The position numbers and the translations under genes are program-made. The notes below the pieces were generated by a model. The model did not search any database, was not told the origin of the DNA, and saw only the letters and a list, made by a program, of their open reading frames with translations. Of a DNA stretch of 58,556 nt, positions 1 through 7,435 are shown piece after piece (the first letter of the stretch is position 1; each line of letters opens with the position of its first letter). The stretch comes from Puniceicoccaceae bacterium (GTDB lineage Bacteria; Verrucomicrobiota; Verrucomicrobiia; Opitutales; Coraliomargaritaceae), in NCBI GenBank assembly GCA_017854655.1, contig JAFMHF010000006.1:1-58556 (forward strand). The letters run 5' to 3'.

Positions 1-38
1 ACCGCCACAATTAACGCGATGAGTTTGAGTGTGTTCAT
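1..38 (-). CDS. Partial ORF of a fourth integron cassette (N-terminus only)
   Basis: Twelve full codons are visible, starting at an ATG 14 bases after the predicted crossover in GTTAGAT. They encode MNTLKLIALIVA, a lysine followed by a hydrophobic run, as at the beginning of a signal peptide or membrane segment. The gene runs off the left edge of the window. Its position right after an attC site, with the same spacing as the other cassettes, is the main reason to call it real. No function can be assigned. Confidence 0.5.
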   Translation of the reverse strand, partial: MNTLKLIALIVA

Positions 39-46
39 ATGTAGCT

Positions 47-117
<71 letters not shown>

Positions 118-167
118 GCTTCATTTGGTCGGGTGGTTGTGGTTGGTCAGTTGGTCTTTCTTTTTTT

Positions 168-359
168 CTATGACAAGCCAACCGTGCCTCCAAGGCTCAA
201 AACGATTCCTAGAGCATAGCCCCAAAGATAACCTTCTATTCCAGAATCGAGAAAAGTCCCAAGAGTCAATGCACCGACGAATCCCAGAACCTGCGATACC
301 ACAAACCAGATCTTGAGATAGCGACGTGCAGTCTTCGCTCTTTCTTTTCTCTTATTCAT
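168..359 (-). CDS. Integron cassette 3: small two-helix membrane protein
   Basis: A 63-residue protein of unknown family. The N-terminus is strongly basic (MNKRKERAKTARRYLK), followed by two hydrophobic stretches at about residues 17–36 and 43–61 separated by a short acidic loop (DSGIEGYLWG). That predicts a small inner-membrane hairpin with the basic end in the cytoplasm. The ATG is 13 bases downstream of the cassette crossover point and no ribosome binding site is evident. The stop is followed by an A-rich stretch and then its attC. It is likely expressed from the integron's cassette promoter or a promoter of its own, neither of which I could identify. The function is unknown. Confidence 0.6.
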   Translation of the reverse strand: MNKRKERAKTARRYLKIWFVVSQVLGFVGALTLGTFLDSGIEGYLWGYALGIVLSLGGTVGLS

Positions 360-366
360 TCTTTCT

Positions 367-433
367 GTAGATCGTCGAGAGGACTAATGAGTGAGCGGAA
401 GCGAAACTCATTGAGTCGCTCGACTGGTTGGGC
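367..433 (-). other. attC recombination site of cassette 2
   Basis: A 67-bp imperfect palindrome. R'' on the minus strand is GCCCAAC, the exact complement of the cassette's insertion core GTTGGGC. The arms ACTAATGAGT and ACTCATTGAGT pair apart from one extra base, the extrahelical-base hallmark of attC sites. The terminal loop region (GAGCGGAAGCGAA on the plus strand) resembles that of the neighbouring site. The R' box here is GATCTAC rather than GTTRRRY because it carries the first six bases of the following non-canonical cassette. Confidence 0.75.
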
Positions 434-443
434 TTTGGGTTTG

Positions 444-854
444 TTAGTCGCCACCCCAATTATCTTTAAGGTAACCATACGCTAACTCCATCAAATATTT
501 CTCTTTTTTAGGGAATTTGAGTCCCCATCTGTAAAATCCAGAGCAACTAATAGGGCTCCAGCCAAATTCTTTCATAAATTCGTTTTCTTTGATCTTCTTG
601 CCGTCGACTTCGATGGCTAAGCGCCCCCATTTGCCACATGTAGTAAAGAGCTTTTTATTCGCTTTCGTATCAGTGACAGTCCAGACAGCTGAATGCGTTG
701 CTGTGCCTTCGACCACTGGCTCGTCGCCCTCGTAGATGGTAAAAGACGCTCCTGGGAAGAAATTATAGCGGCAGACGTATTTCTTGCCGTCGGAGCATTC
801 AATCGTGAAAGGCTTTTTGTAACTAAAGGGCTTTCCTTTGTATATTAGCTCCAT
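444..854 (-). CDS. Integron cassette 2: hypothetical soluble protein
   Basis: A 136-residue protein I do not recognise. It has no signal peptide and no membrane segment. Composition is mixed, rich in Lys, Gly and aromatics, with many short beta-prone stretches (YVCRYNFFPGASFTIYEGD; LAIEVDGKKI), so a small beta-rich fold is plausible. Five cysteines are scattered with no obvious metal-binding spacing. The ATG lies 17 bases after the crossover point and the stop precedes the attC by about ten bases, a typical one-gene cassette layout. Many integron cassettes encode stress, toxin-antitoxin or antiphage functions, but nothing in this sequence points to any of these. Confidence 0.65.
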   Translation of the reverse strand: MELIYKGKPFSYKKPFTIECSDGKKYVCRYNFFPGASFTIYEGDEPVVEGTATHSAVWTVTDTKANKKLFTTCGKWGRLAIEVDGKKIKENEFMKEFGWSPISCSGFYRWGLKFPKKEKYLMELAYGYLKDNWGGD

Positions 855-865
855 TTGATTTTTTT

Positions 866-932
866 GCCCAACGTAGACGAGAGGGATAGATGAGCGCCAG
901 CGAAATCTATTGCCTCATCGGACTGGTTCAGA
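866..932 (-). other. attC recombination site of cassette 1
   Basis: A 67-bp imperfect palindrome. R' on the minus strand is GTTGGGC (perfect GTTRRRY) and R'' is TCTGAAC, the reverse complement of the cassette's insertion core GTTCAGA. Arms ATAGAT and ATCTAT pair perfectly. The flanking GAGG/CCTC and CGA/TCG pairs are offset by an extrahelical base. The stop codon of the cassette 1 gene lies inside the site, which is common in cassettes. Confidence 0.85.
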
Positions 933-1232
933 TCCCTGAGCCTGTGGATGATCCAACTGGTAGAATGCTTCAGATAGGTGATGCAGGCTCACGCCATCTC
1001 GATTCATCGGTATACTCTCCATCGCTACATTTAGTAGTTCAATTTTTTCTTTCATTCGTTCGATTTCTCCAGCTTTCATGTCGGCATGAATACTGGAGGT
1101 TGACTGTTTCAAGCGGTGTGTCACGTCGCTGTAGTATATCGATTCCTTTGAAACTCTTTCTACGTCCTTGATTGCTCCAGTTATCCAGCAGCTCGCAATT
1201 GCTGTGATGATGACGATGATGAATATTTTCAT
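915..1232 (-). CDS. Integron cassette 1: putative small lipoprotein
   Basis: A 105-residue protein starting at the ATG 12 bases after the predicted attI crossover. The N-terminus (MKIFIIVIITAIASC) is a lysine, a hydrophobic core and a lipobox-like IASC, so lipidation at Cys15 or simple membrane anchoring is predicted. The rest is hydrophilic, helical and Glu/Lys/Met-rich, consistent with a short periplasmic coiled coil. A longer TTG-initiated reading frame extends through the attI region but is not credible. No family recognised. The stop codon is embedded in the cassette's attC. Confidence 0.6.
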   Translation of the reverse strand: MKIFIIVIITAIASCWITGAIKDVERVSKESIYYSDVTHRLKQSTSSIHADMKAGEIERMKEKIELLNVAMESIPMNRDGVSLHHLSEAFYQLDHPQAQGSEPVR

Positions 1233-1238
1233 TCTATT

Positions 1239-1330
1239 TCTGAACGTATAGTATCCGTGACTTTTATCATGTGAAAAGTCGTGATTTATTTGTGTATCTG
1301 TGGAGTATTGCTTAGTTTGATCGTTAGGCA
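1239..1330 (-). other. Putative attI region with the first-cassette crossover site
   Basis: The minus strand carries GTTCAGA, and the first cassette begins with its last six bases. The crossover lies about 245 bp upstream of the integrase start, comparable to other integrons. Adjacent sequence holds a GACTTTT/AAAAGTC inverted repeat and, farther out, GCCTAAC, an RYYYAAC-like box. attI sites are poorly conserved, so the outer limit is a guess. I found no convincing cassette promoter or integrase promoter: TTGACC at 1444–1449 lacks a properly spaced −10. Confidence 0.45.
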
Positions 1331-1491
1331 ATTGTATTTTTAATTGGGTTTTATTATTTTGTGTTTATTCTTTTATTTTAGGGCAGAGTGGATGTTTGAG
1401 GATTGCTTTAGCTCTTCTTTGGGCTTACTAGTGGTGTCGAATATTGACCTTACTAAACATGGCTTGAGGTCATGTAGTAGTTATTCGACTT

Positions 1492-2691
1492 ATGCATGAC
1501 TGGGTTAAAGTTCACTTGAAGGCATATTCGGGCGCGAGTGTGGAGGAGCGACGGGCGTGGTGGATCACGCTCAAGTGGTATTTTGGTTATTGCGCGAAGA
1601 AGGAGTTGGGGGAGCCGACCAACCGCGATAATGGAAAGATTTTTTGGCGAGATGCGGTCTTGTGCGCAGATCCAGAGGATTGGCAGAAGGCGCAGTGGGG
1701 CGATGCGTTAAAGTGGTTTTTTGAAGAGCTGGCGGCTCGCGATGTTGCAGGGGCGAAGTTGAGGAGTGCGCTGCGTCGTCGTCACCTAGCGTATACGACG
1801 GAGAAGGCTTACATGGGTTGGTTGCGGCGTTTTCAGGCGTTCTTACATCCGAAGGAAGCGATGGGCTCGGAGTCGGCAGACGTGGTGCGTTTTCTAACTT
1901 ACTTGGCGGAGGTAAAGGAGTTGGCGCCGACGGGCCAGAACCAGTGTTTTAATGCCTTGTTGTTTTTCTTCCGCTATGTGCGGGAACAGCCGGATGTAGA
2001 TTTTCAGGGAGCCACGCGGGCTAAGAAGCGGCAGCGGGTGCCAGTCGTTTTATCGACGCGGGAGGTGACGCGCTTATTGGAGCTGTTGCCGACGAAGTTT
2101 CGGCTAATGGGGCGCTTGCAGTATGGAGCAGGTCTGCGGGTGAGTGAGTTATTGCGTTTGCGGGTAAAGGATCTGGATTTTGATCGCGGGCAGTTGGTGG
2201 TCCGAGGAGGCAAAGGCGATAAGGATCGGATCACGGTGCTGCCGAGTTCTTTGGTGGACTTATTGCAGCTGCAACTAGAGCAGGTGCGGGCTTTGCATGT
2301 GGAGGATGTGGCTGCGGACTTTGGCGGTGCAAGTATGACGGAAGCGTTGGCGCGTAAGTTCAGGGTGGCGCGGGCTGAGTTGAGCTGGCAGTATCTGTTT
2401 CCGCACAGTCGGCTAGCGAAAGATCCGCGTAGCGAAGAGATGCTGCGGCACCATGCTTTGGAGAACTCTTACCAAAATGCGATCCGCACGACGGCGAAGA
2501 AGGCGGGCATCGAAAAGCGAGTAACGCCGCATGTGTTACGGCACAGTTTTGCGACGCATATGCTCGAAGGTGGGGCAGATATACGCACGGTGCAGGATCT
2601 ACTCGGGCATGCCTCGGTTGAGACGACGCAGATCTATACCCATGTGATGAAGAAGCCGTTCGGGATCGTAAGTCCGTTGGATCGACTTTGA
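1492..2691 (+). CDS. intI: Integron integrase (tyrosine recombinase)
   Basis: Catalyses site-specific recombination between attI and folded attC sites, capturing and shuffling gene cassettes. At 399 residues it is longer than a plain XerC/D because of an N-terminal extension of about 85 residues before the SAM-like DNA-binding domain (LRRRHLAYTTEKAYMGWLRRF). The catalytic core is complete: Arg in AGLRVSELLRLRVKD, the His/Arg box PHVLRHSFATHMLEGG, LLGHASVETT and the nucleophilic Tyr in IYTHV. The insert before the HxxR box (WQYLFPHSRLAKDPRS, then MLRHHALENSYQ) is the integron-specific patch that binds extrahelical attC bases, and the SPLDRL ending is also typical of IntI. It is transcribed away from the cassettes, the usual integron geometry. 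Confidence 0.93.
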   Translation: MHDWVKVHLKAYSGASVEERRAWWITLKWYFGYCAKKELGEPTNRDNGKIFWRDAVLCADPEDWQKAQWGDALKWFFEELAARDVAGAKLRSALRRRHLAYTTEKAYMGWLRRFQAFLHPKEAMGSESADVVRFLTYLAEVKELAPTGQNQCFNALLFFFRYVREQPDVDFQGATRAKKRQRVPVVLSTREVTRLLELLPTKFRLMGRLQYGAGLRVSELLRLRVKDLDFDRGQLVVRGGKGDKDRITVLPSSLVDLLQLQLEQVRALHVEDVAADFGGASMTEALARKFRVARAELSWQYLFPHSRLAKDPRSEEMLRHHALENSYQNAIRTTAKKAGIEKRVTPHVLRHSFATHMLEGGADIRTVQDLLGHASVETTQIYTHVMKKPFGIVSPLDRL

Positions 2692-2764
2692 GCCGTGCTG
2701 CGCACGGAGTGAAAGTGAGGGTGAGTCGTGCTGCGCGCGGAGTGATCACGCTATGCGCGAAGTG
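2690..2764. repeat. Short tandem hairpin repeats after the integrase
   Basis: Two 23-bp units (2690–2712 and 2722–2744) share the pattern GAGYCGTGCTGCGCRCGGAGTG and are followed by a degenerate third (TCACGCTATGCGCGAAGTGA). The first unit contains a small hairpin, CGTGC-TGC-GCACG. Similar hairpins separated by AGTGA-like spacers occur upstream of the nuclease gene at 5575–5690. Confidence 0.6.
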
Positions 2765-2776
2765 AGGGCCGTGCCC

Positions 2777-5569
2777 TTACCTCTTGAACTGGTAGTGCTT
2801 GAAGGCTTCCGGATCGACTGAGTTTTCGATGCCGTCAGGGAAGAGGGGCGCGAAGTCGTCGTAGGCTGCATGGACATCTTGGTTGGGAGGCCAGAAGATG
2901 CCGGCTTTGATTTGTTCGATAACGGCGGCGGCGCACGCTCTGGCGGAGTCGAGGTGGCTGTCGGTAAATCCCTCCCAGCGTTCGATGCCGCTCTTCTCGA
3001 GTGTTTGAGCGAGATTGAAATAGGCGACGGTGGGCCGCTGGCCGCCGGCTTCGTGTTTGGCGAGGACGTAGAGTGGGAGTTGTAGGTCGGTCCAGCGGTA
3101 GGTTTTGCCCTCGTGCTCGAAGAAGGCTTCCTCGGGGAGGTGCTTGGGTGGTGCTTTTTTTGCGACGACCGCGAGGTGTGTCTTTTCGGGATTAGCGGCT
3201 GAGTTACTGGTCTTGTAGTCGATCAATTCGAGGCGTTCGCCGCGTTGATCGATACGGTCGATGCGGCCCTTAATGGTAAAGCCGCTGAGGGGGATTCCGA
3301 AGGCTTCTTCTGTATTCAGTATTTTGATACTCTCATTTTTTTGGGTGTCTTCGACTTGGTGTTGGCAGAAGGCGTAGATACGCGCCATGATCGCTTCGTG
3401 CTGTAGCCGTAAGGCGAAGGAGAGCTTGTCGCCATAGCGGTGCTTGAGCATTTCTTCGGCGATGGCGTGTAGCTTTTTGACTAAGGTGGCTAGGTCGGTG
3501 CTGCTGTCGAAGGTGTAGCCATTGAGCTCGGCGACGGTGTCGTGCACGAGGTTGCCAAAGGCGGCGGGATTTAGCTCGCGTGTTTCGACATCGACCGGGC
3601 GCATTTTGAGAATGTGCCTGAGGAAGAATCGGAAGGGGCATTGCAGGTAGCTTTTAAGGGCGCTGACGGAGATCAAGGTCGGCAGCGGTAGGTCGAGGGT
3701 AGGCGAGAGTCTCCACGCGGCGCTGTGCTCGATGTCGGCACTGCTGTCTTCGGTCTCGCTGAAGAGCTGTCGGGTGCGGCTGAGGAGCGTATCGGACGCG
3801 CCTTGAAAGAGCAGGCGTGAGGGTTTCAGTGGCGTGTGATCGTCGCCCGCTTGTGGCACGAGAATGTCGATGTGGCCATGCTCGCCTGCGCGTCGGCGGC
3901 AGAGTGCTTCGAGTAGGTAGGCGTCGCGGGCGAAACGCTGTGCGTTGGTGCGTAGGCCGAGTTCCTCGCGCAGGGCCTCGGGTAAAAAGGCATCGCCGAT
4001 TACGGACTCGGGCACGATGCTCTCGTTGAGGCCGGCGAGAATGAGGTGGGGCGCATCATTCCACAGAAGTTCGAGCCAGCCGAGTAGATCGTGCGCTTCG
4101 CGTGGGCGGTCGGGATAGACTTTACTGCGCTGCAGGCTCTGGCGAAAGGCGGCGCGGCTGAAGGCTTTGGGAAGTTTTGAAAATAAGGTTTCCGCTTCGG
4201 CGGCGTTGTTGAGTAGCTGACGGACGGCGTCGGCACGCTCCTTCCACTGGCTGCTGGCTTGGCCGGTAGTCTCAATTTGTTTCGTTGAGTAAATGTGCTG
4301 CAGCGCCTGCGCGAGTGAGTTGCTGAAGTTGCCTGATGTGTTGAGCTCTGCGGCGAGTGTGTTGAGTTGTGCGAGGGCGTTGTGCAGCGCCGAGTCTGTT
4401 TTACGCGCGGCAAAGTGGATCAGTGTGGCCAGGTCGGGCGCGAGGTGGTTCTCGAACAGGCGGTCGAGTTGGCGCAGCAGTTCGTTGCTGGTGGTTTTTA
4501 GCCAGATCTGAATGTCAGGGTGTTGCAGGAGCGTGCGGATCGTGGGGGTGCTGCGATCTTCGCAAAGTTGGCAAAGTAGCTCGGTGAGTCGGCCGACGCC
4601 GCCGATGTGGAGCGCTTGCCCTTCGGGGTCGTAATTAGGGATGTTAGCCCGCTCGAGGGCATCGACCACGATGGGGTTGAGCGTTGGGTCCGCGAGTCCG
4701 ATGAGCACGGATTCGGGAGCTTTGCCTTGGGTGCTTGCGGCGATAGTAGCAGCGGTCGCTTTGGCCGAGGCGAAGGTTTGTAGATGGCACCCCCATGCTT
4801 CGAAGGGCAGCGGGCGTTGCGTCCAGTGCTCTGTAATCGGCCGCCCCCATTGATCGAACTGTGCGTCTTCGGGACCGTAAATCCACACTTCGACCTGAAT
4901 GCTTTCTTGTGCACGTTCGAGGGCTTGCAGCGGCAGCGGTTGTGGGTCGGGAGTGGCAGCGAGAATAATGCGTTTGATTTGGGGCGGTGCTAGGTAGCTC
5001 TGTGCGGCTGTACGGCGGGCGTGTTTGGGGTCTTTAAGTGCGCGTGTTTGGAGTTGATCGAGGTAGAGGCCTTCGAGGCGGGCGAGTTCGCCCCAACGTG
5101 CTGGCTCGTGTCCGCTCTCGGCGGTGCGTTGTGCGGCGAGTGCGAAGTCGAGGCCTTCTTCGCCGAGTTCGTTGCGCAGCTGCATGAGGCGTTGCGCCAT
5201 GCCGAGCTGCCAGCTGGTGTTTTGCTCTGGGGCAATAGGAAAGAGGGCTTCAAATTGAGTGCAATCAATCGCACCGAGCACGGTGACCCATGCGGCGGTG
5301 ACGCTTTCTTCGTTGGCGATCGGCTCGGCTGTGATCGCTTGCCCGAGGAAGACATCGGGCGTGACAATTTCGGGCGGAAATAAGCCGCGATCGCCAGCAG
5401 CTAGTGCGAGGGCTTCGCGTAAGCGGCGGCCAGATTGCACGGTGGGGACGATGACAAGGTCGCTGCTGAGATCAATGCAATCGTGGTTCGCAGTTTTGAG
5501 GAGCTGCTGGGTGATGGCGGGGAGCAGGGGGAGGTTCCAATCTAAGTGGATCGCGACGCGGTTGGGCAT
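2777..5569 (-). CDS. AddB/RecB-like PD-(D/E)XK nuclease family protein
   Basis: Probably the nuclease/inactive-helicase subunit of a double-strand-break repair complex of the AddAB type. The C-terminal third carries the RecB-family nuclease: a QCPFRFFLRHIL helix near residue 641, GRIDRID near 771 and IDYKTSNS near 785, the D…DYK catalytic motif. The N-terminal 600 residues resemble the AddB helicase-like region (VIVPTVQSGRRLREAL) without a clear Walker A. I see no clustered cysteines for the AddB iron-sulphur cluster. I start it at MPNRVAIHLDWN; an upstream in-frame ATG at 5686 would put intergenic-looking repeats into the protein. An addA partner is not in this window. It is last in a minus-strand gene run. 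Confidence 0.8.
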   Translation of the reverse strand: MPNRVAIHLDWNLPLLPAITQQLLKTANHDCIDLSSDLVIVPTVQSGRRLREALALAAGDRGLFPPEIVTPDVFLGQAITAEPIANEESVTAAWVTVLGAIDCTQFEALFPIAPEQNTSWQLGMAQRLMQLRNELGEEGLDFALAAQRTAESGHEPARWGELARLEGLYLDQLQTRALKDPKHARRTAAQSYLAPPQIKRIILAATPDPQPLPLQALERAQESIQVEVWIYGPEDAQFDQWGRPITEHWTQRPLPFEAWGCHLQTFASAKATAATIAASTQGKAPESVLIGLADPTLNPIVVDALERANIPNYDPEGQALHIGGVGRLTELLCQLCEDRSTPTIRTLLQHPDIQIWLKTTSNELLRQLDRLFENHLAPDLATLIHFAARKTDSALHNALAQLNTLAAELNTSGNFSNSLAQALQHIYSTKQIETTGQASSQWKERADAVRQLLNNAAEAETLFSKLPKAFSRAAFRQSLQRSKVYPDRPREAHDLLGWLELLWNDAPHLILAGLNESIVPESVIGDAFLPEALREELGLRTNAQRFARDAYLLEALCRRRAGEHGHIDILVPQAGDDHTPLKPSRLLFQGASDTLLSRTRQLFSETEDSSADIEHSAAWRLSPTLDLPLPTLISVSALKSYLQCPFRFFLRHILKMRPVDVETRELNPAAFGNLVHDTVAELNGYTFDSSTDLATLVKKLHAIAEEMLKHRYGDKLSFALRLQHEAIMARIYAFCQHQVEDTQKNESIKILNTEEAFGIPLSGFTIKGRIDRIDQRGERLELIDYKTSNSAANPEKTHLAVVAKKAPPKHLPEEAFFEHEGKTYRWTDLQLPLYVLAKHEAGGQRPTVAYFNLAQTLEKSGIERWEGFTDSHLDSARACAAAVIEQIKAGIFWPPNQDVHAAYDDFAPLFPDGIENSVDPEAFKHYQFKR

Positions 5570-5574
5570 GGGAG

Positions 5575-5690
5575 GGAAAGTGGGCAAGTGGGACGAAGCG
5601 CGAGTAGCGCGAAGATGGTGAACCGTCTGCGGTTTGCCCCGCAGGGGTGACTGAACTGGGTGCCCGTTGGGCAAGTGAAGAAACAAAGTG
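5575..5690. repeat. Intergenic mini-hairpin cluster
   Basis: This short spacer contains small palindromes (GCGCGAGTAGCGCG, AACCGTCTGCGGTT) with GTGA-type linkers and a direct repeat of GGGCAAGTG at both ends. Its composition resembles the repeats after the integrase, which supports reading it as noncoding. Confidence 0.45.
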
Positions 5691-5704
5691 ACGAGTATTA
5701 GGAA

Positions 5705-6082
5705 TTATCGAAACAATGTGAGAAATCCATGGAGGACACGCCATTGTAGGAGCACCTCAAGTGCGAAGTATTGATAGAATCCTACGATACTCCAGTAAAT
5801 CATTTGGTAGCTGCGTTTGATAGTCTTGTGGCGTAAACGTTGTTGGGCGAGATAGGCGGCTGGCCATCCGCCGAACAATTCAAGGAAGTGTAAGATTGCT
5901 TCGGAAACACGTGAAGCGCCTGCCTGTGCGCGACGTTTGTCGTGCCAATAAGCGGCGTAAGTGACGAGTGAGATTAGCACTAAGTAAGCTAACACGAAGC
6001 GTGGTTGAGCCCACTGACATGATTTGATCAGAGCCAGTATCGGCAGAATCAGCAGGACTACGATCAGTCGGTGTGTGTGCAT
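5705..6082 (-). CDS. DUF1294 family membrane protein
   Basis: A small inner-membrane protein of about 125 residues. It has three to four predicted membrane segments (VVLLILPILALIKS, FVLAYLVLISLVTYAAY, YWSIVGFYQYFALEVLL) and the DUF1294 signature between them: YWHDKRRAQAG, then RVSEAILHFLELFGGWPAAY and LRHKTIKRSYQ. The family's function is unknown. Some homologues are fused to cold-shock domains, but none is present here. The start chosen is the internal ATG before HTHRL; an ATG eight codons upstream is possible. Confidence 0.85.
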   Translation of the reverse strand: MHTHRLIVVLLILPILALIKSCQWAQPRFVLAYLVLISLVTYAAYWHDKRRAQAGASRVSEAILHFLELFGGWPAAYLAQQRLRHKTIKRSYQMIYWSIVGFYQYFALEVLLQWRVLHGFLTLFR

Positions 6083-6150
6083 GGCTATAGTGTCGGAGTA
6101 AACCAATACGATCAGCGATTCCTGCTTAGCGGTCCGATCATCTTGGTTCG

Positions 6151-6456
6151 TTACAGGTCTTCCAAAATACTGCGGAGTTCTTCGGCGGGTTCGTCGTGGT
6201 GTTGAGAGACTGCGAGTTGTAAGGCGTGCTCTAAGATTAACTTAGCCCGGTCTGCCTGGCCGTGCTGGAGTAAGGCTTTTCCCAATAGAATGCGGGGAAG
6301 CATCCAGTCATCGCGCGAATCGGTGCAGCTTTGTAGGTGCGGGATGGCGGCTTCGGTAGTGCCTTCGTCGTAGAGGGCTTGGCCGAGGCTGAAACGGAAT
6401 AGCATGTTGTCGGGCTTGGCTGCGACTTTAGGTAGGAAGATTTCGGACTTTTTCAT
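6151..6456 (-). CDS. Small tetratricopeptide-repeat protein
   Basis: About 101 residues with TPR-like helical pairs: FRFSLGQALYDEGTTEAAIPHLQSC, then PRILLGKALLQHGQADRAKLILEHALQLA. It is too short for more than two or three repeats, suggesting a small protein-binding scaffold in the cytoplasm. The ATG before KKSEIFLPKV gives the best start; a longer frame adds 21 residues with no similarity to TPR sequence. It lies directly downstream of the PP2C phosphatase gene and is probably cotranscribed. The partner is unknown. Confidence 0.75.
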   Translation of the reverse strand: MKKSEIFLPKVAAKPDNMLFRFSLGQALYDEGTTEAAIPHLQSCTDSRDDWMLPRILLGKALLQHGQADRAKLILEHALQLAVSQHHDEPAEELRSILEDL

Positions 6457-6577
6457 GAACAAGAAATTGAGAGAATTGAGGTCTGATGAGTCCTCGGTCG
6501 CGGCTGCCTCGGAGGTCATCCTTCCCGCAATAAGGATGCATCTTTAGGGCGTTATCCCTGCGTTTTTCGGGTTGAAT

Positions 6578-7387
6578 TTACTGAATGAAGACGACAATGG
6601 CGGTGATATTGTCAGGTCCGCCCTCTGCGTTGGCATGCTCGACTAGCTCTTGGCAAATGGCTTCGGGTGTGCCGTCGACCTGAAGAGCGGCGTGGATCTG
6701 CTGTTTTGTGACGATGTTATCGAGCCCATCCGTGCAGAGCAAGAGGCGGTCGCCGGATGCGATGGTGAGGCGGAACTGATCAATGCGGACGTTTTCGTCT
6801 TGGCCGACGCAGCGTGTCAGGGTATGCGGATATTCCTCTGGCATCAGGTTGCGTGCGCTTTCGCCAGCTCGTTCGATAAACTCTTGCTCCATCGTGTGGT
6901 CGATAGTGGTTTTATTAAAGTCATCGCAACGTAGATATCTGTTACGTGCACTTTCACCGGCTCGTTTGATAAATTCTTGCTCCAAGGTGTGATTGATGGT
7001 GATTTTATTAAAGTCATCGCCGCGTAGATGATAGGCGGCGGAGTCTCCAACATGACCAATCAGCAATTGATCGCTGATAAGTTGAGCGATAGTCAGCGTG
7101 CTGCCTAAGCCAGTGAAGGGGTGTGCCTCGCTGCCTTCTTTGGTGAGGATTCGATTGATGCCGAGAATCAGTTCGCCGAGGTCGGCACATTCTTCTTCGG
7201 CATTCACTTGGCTGTAGGTCTGCTGGAGTAGTTTGATAATACGCTGGCTGGCTTCGGCTCCGCCAGGGAGTCCGCCGAGACCATCGGCGACGGCGAATAC
7301 TTGATGTGCTTCGTCGATGAGAAATGCGTCTTCATTGGCGTTGCGCACTTTGCCTTGATGAGTGATGCCGTATGATGAAAGTTGCAT
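6578..7387 (-). CDS. PP2C-type (PPM) Ser/Thr protein phosphatase with internal duplication
   Basis: A soluble metal-dependent protein phosphatase, counterpart of Stp/PrpC, presumably reversing a Hanks-type kinase not in this window. PPM motifs are present: THQGKVRNANEDAF, VADGLGGLPGG (metal Asp; the usual MGGH reads LGGL), LIGHVGDSAAYHLR, LLCTDGLDN and GGPDNITAIVV. A 31-codon segment between the GDSAAY strand and the following EEYPHTLTR region is duplicated in tandem, with 24 of 31 residues identical. This makes the protein 269 residues rather than the usual ~240. All metal-binding aspartates remain, so activity is plausible. Confidence 0.9.
   Translation of the reverse strand: MQLSSYGITHQGKVRNANEDAFLIDEAHQVFAVADGLGGLPGGAEASQRIIKLLQQTYSQVNAEEECADLGELILGINRILTKEGSEAHPFTGLGSTLTIAQLISDQLLIGHVGDSAAYHLRGDDFNKITINHTLEQEFIKRAGESARNRYLRCDDFNKTTIDHTMEQEFIERAGESARNLMPEEYPHTLTRCVGQDENVRIDQFRLTIASGDRLLLCTDGLDNIVTKQQIHAALQVDGTPEAICQELVEHANAEGGPDNITAIVVFIQ
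6848..7033 (-). repeat. 93-bp in-frame tandem duplication inside the phosphatase gene
   Basis: Two abutting 93-bp units, 6848–6940 and 6941–7033. They encode the shared cores DDFNK, EQEFI and RAGESARN with seven amino-acid differences. Many synonymous differences show that the duplication is not brand new. Confidence 0.92.
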
Positions 7388-7435
7388 GAAGGTACGAGTA
7401 TAGTCGAGTGCGGGTCTTCTTACTAGCGAAATGTG

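Noticed and set aside
1240-1330. An additional full attC (GCCTAAC…GTTCAGA) from a geneless cassette next to the integrase
   Set aside because: The outer arms pair poorly and no matching GTTAGGC insertion core exists closer to the integrase; treated as part of attI.
915-1331. Longer 138-codon TTG-initiated version of the cassette 1 gene
   Set aside because: Its first 33 codons run through the predicted attI/crossover region. The ATG at 1232 sits at the distance from the crossover seen in the other cassettes and starts a proper signal sequence.
1444-1480. Integrase promoter with TTGACC as −35
   Set aside because: No −10-like hexamer at 16–18 bases; candidates are badly spaced.
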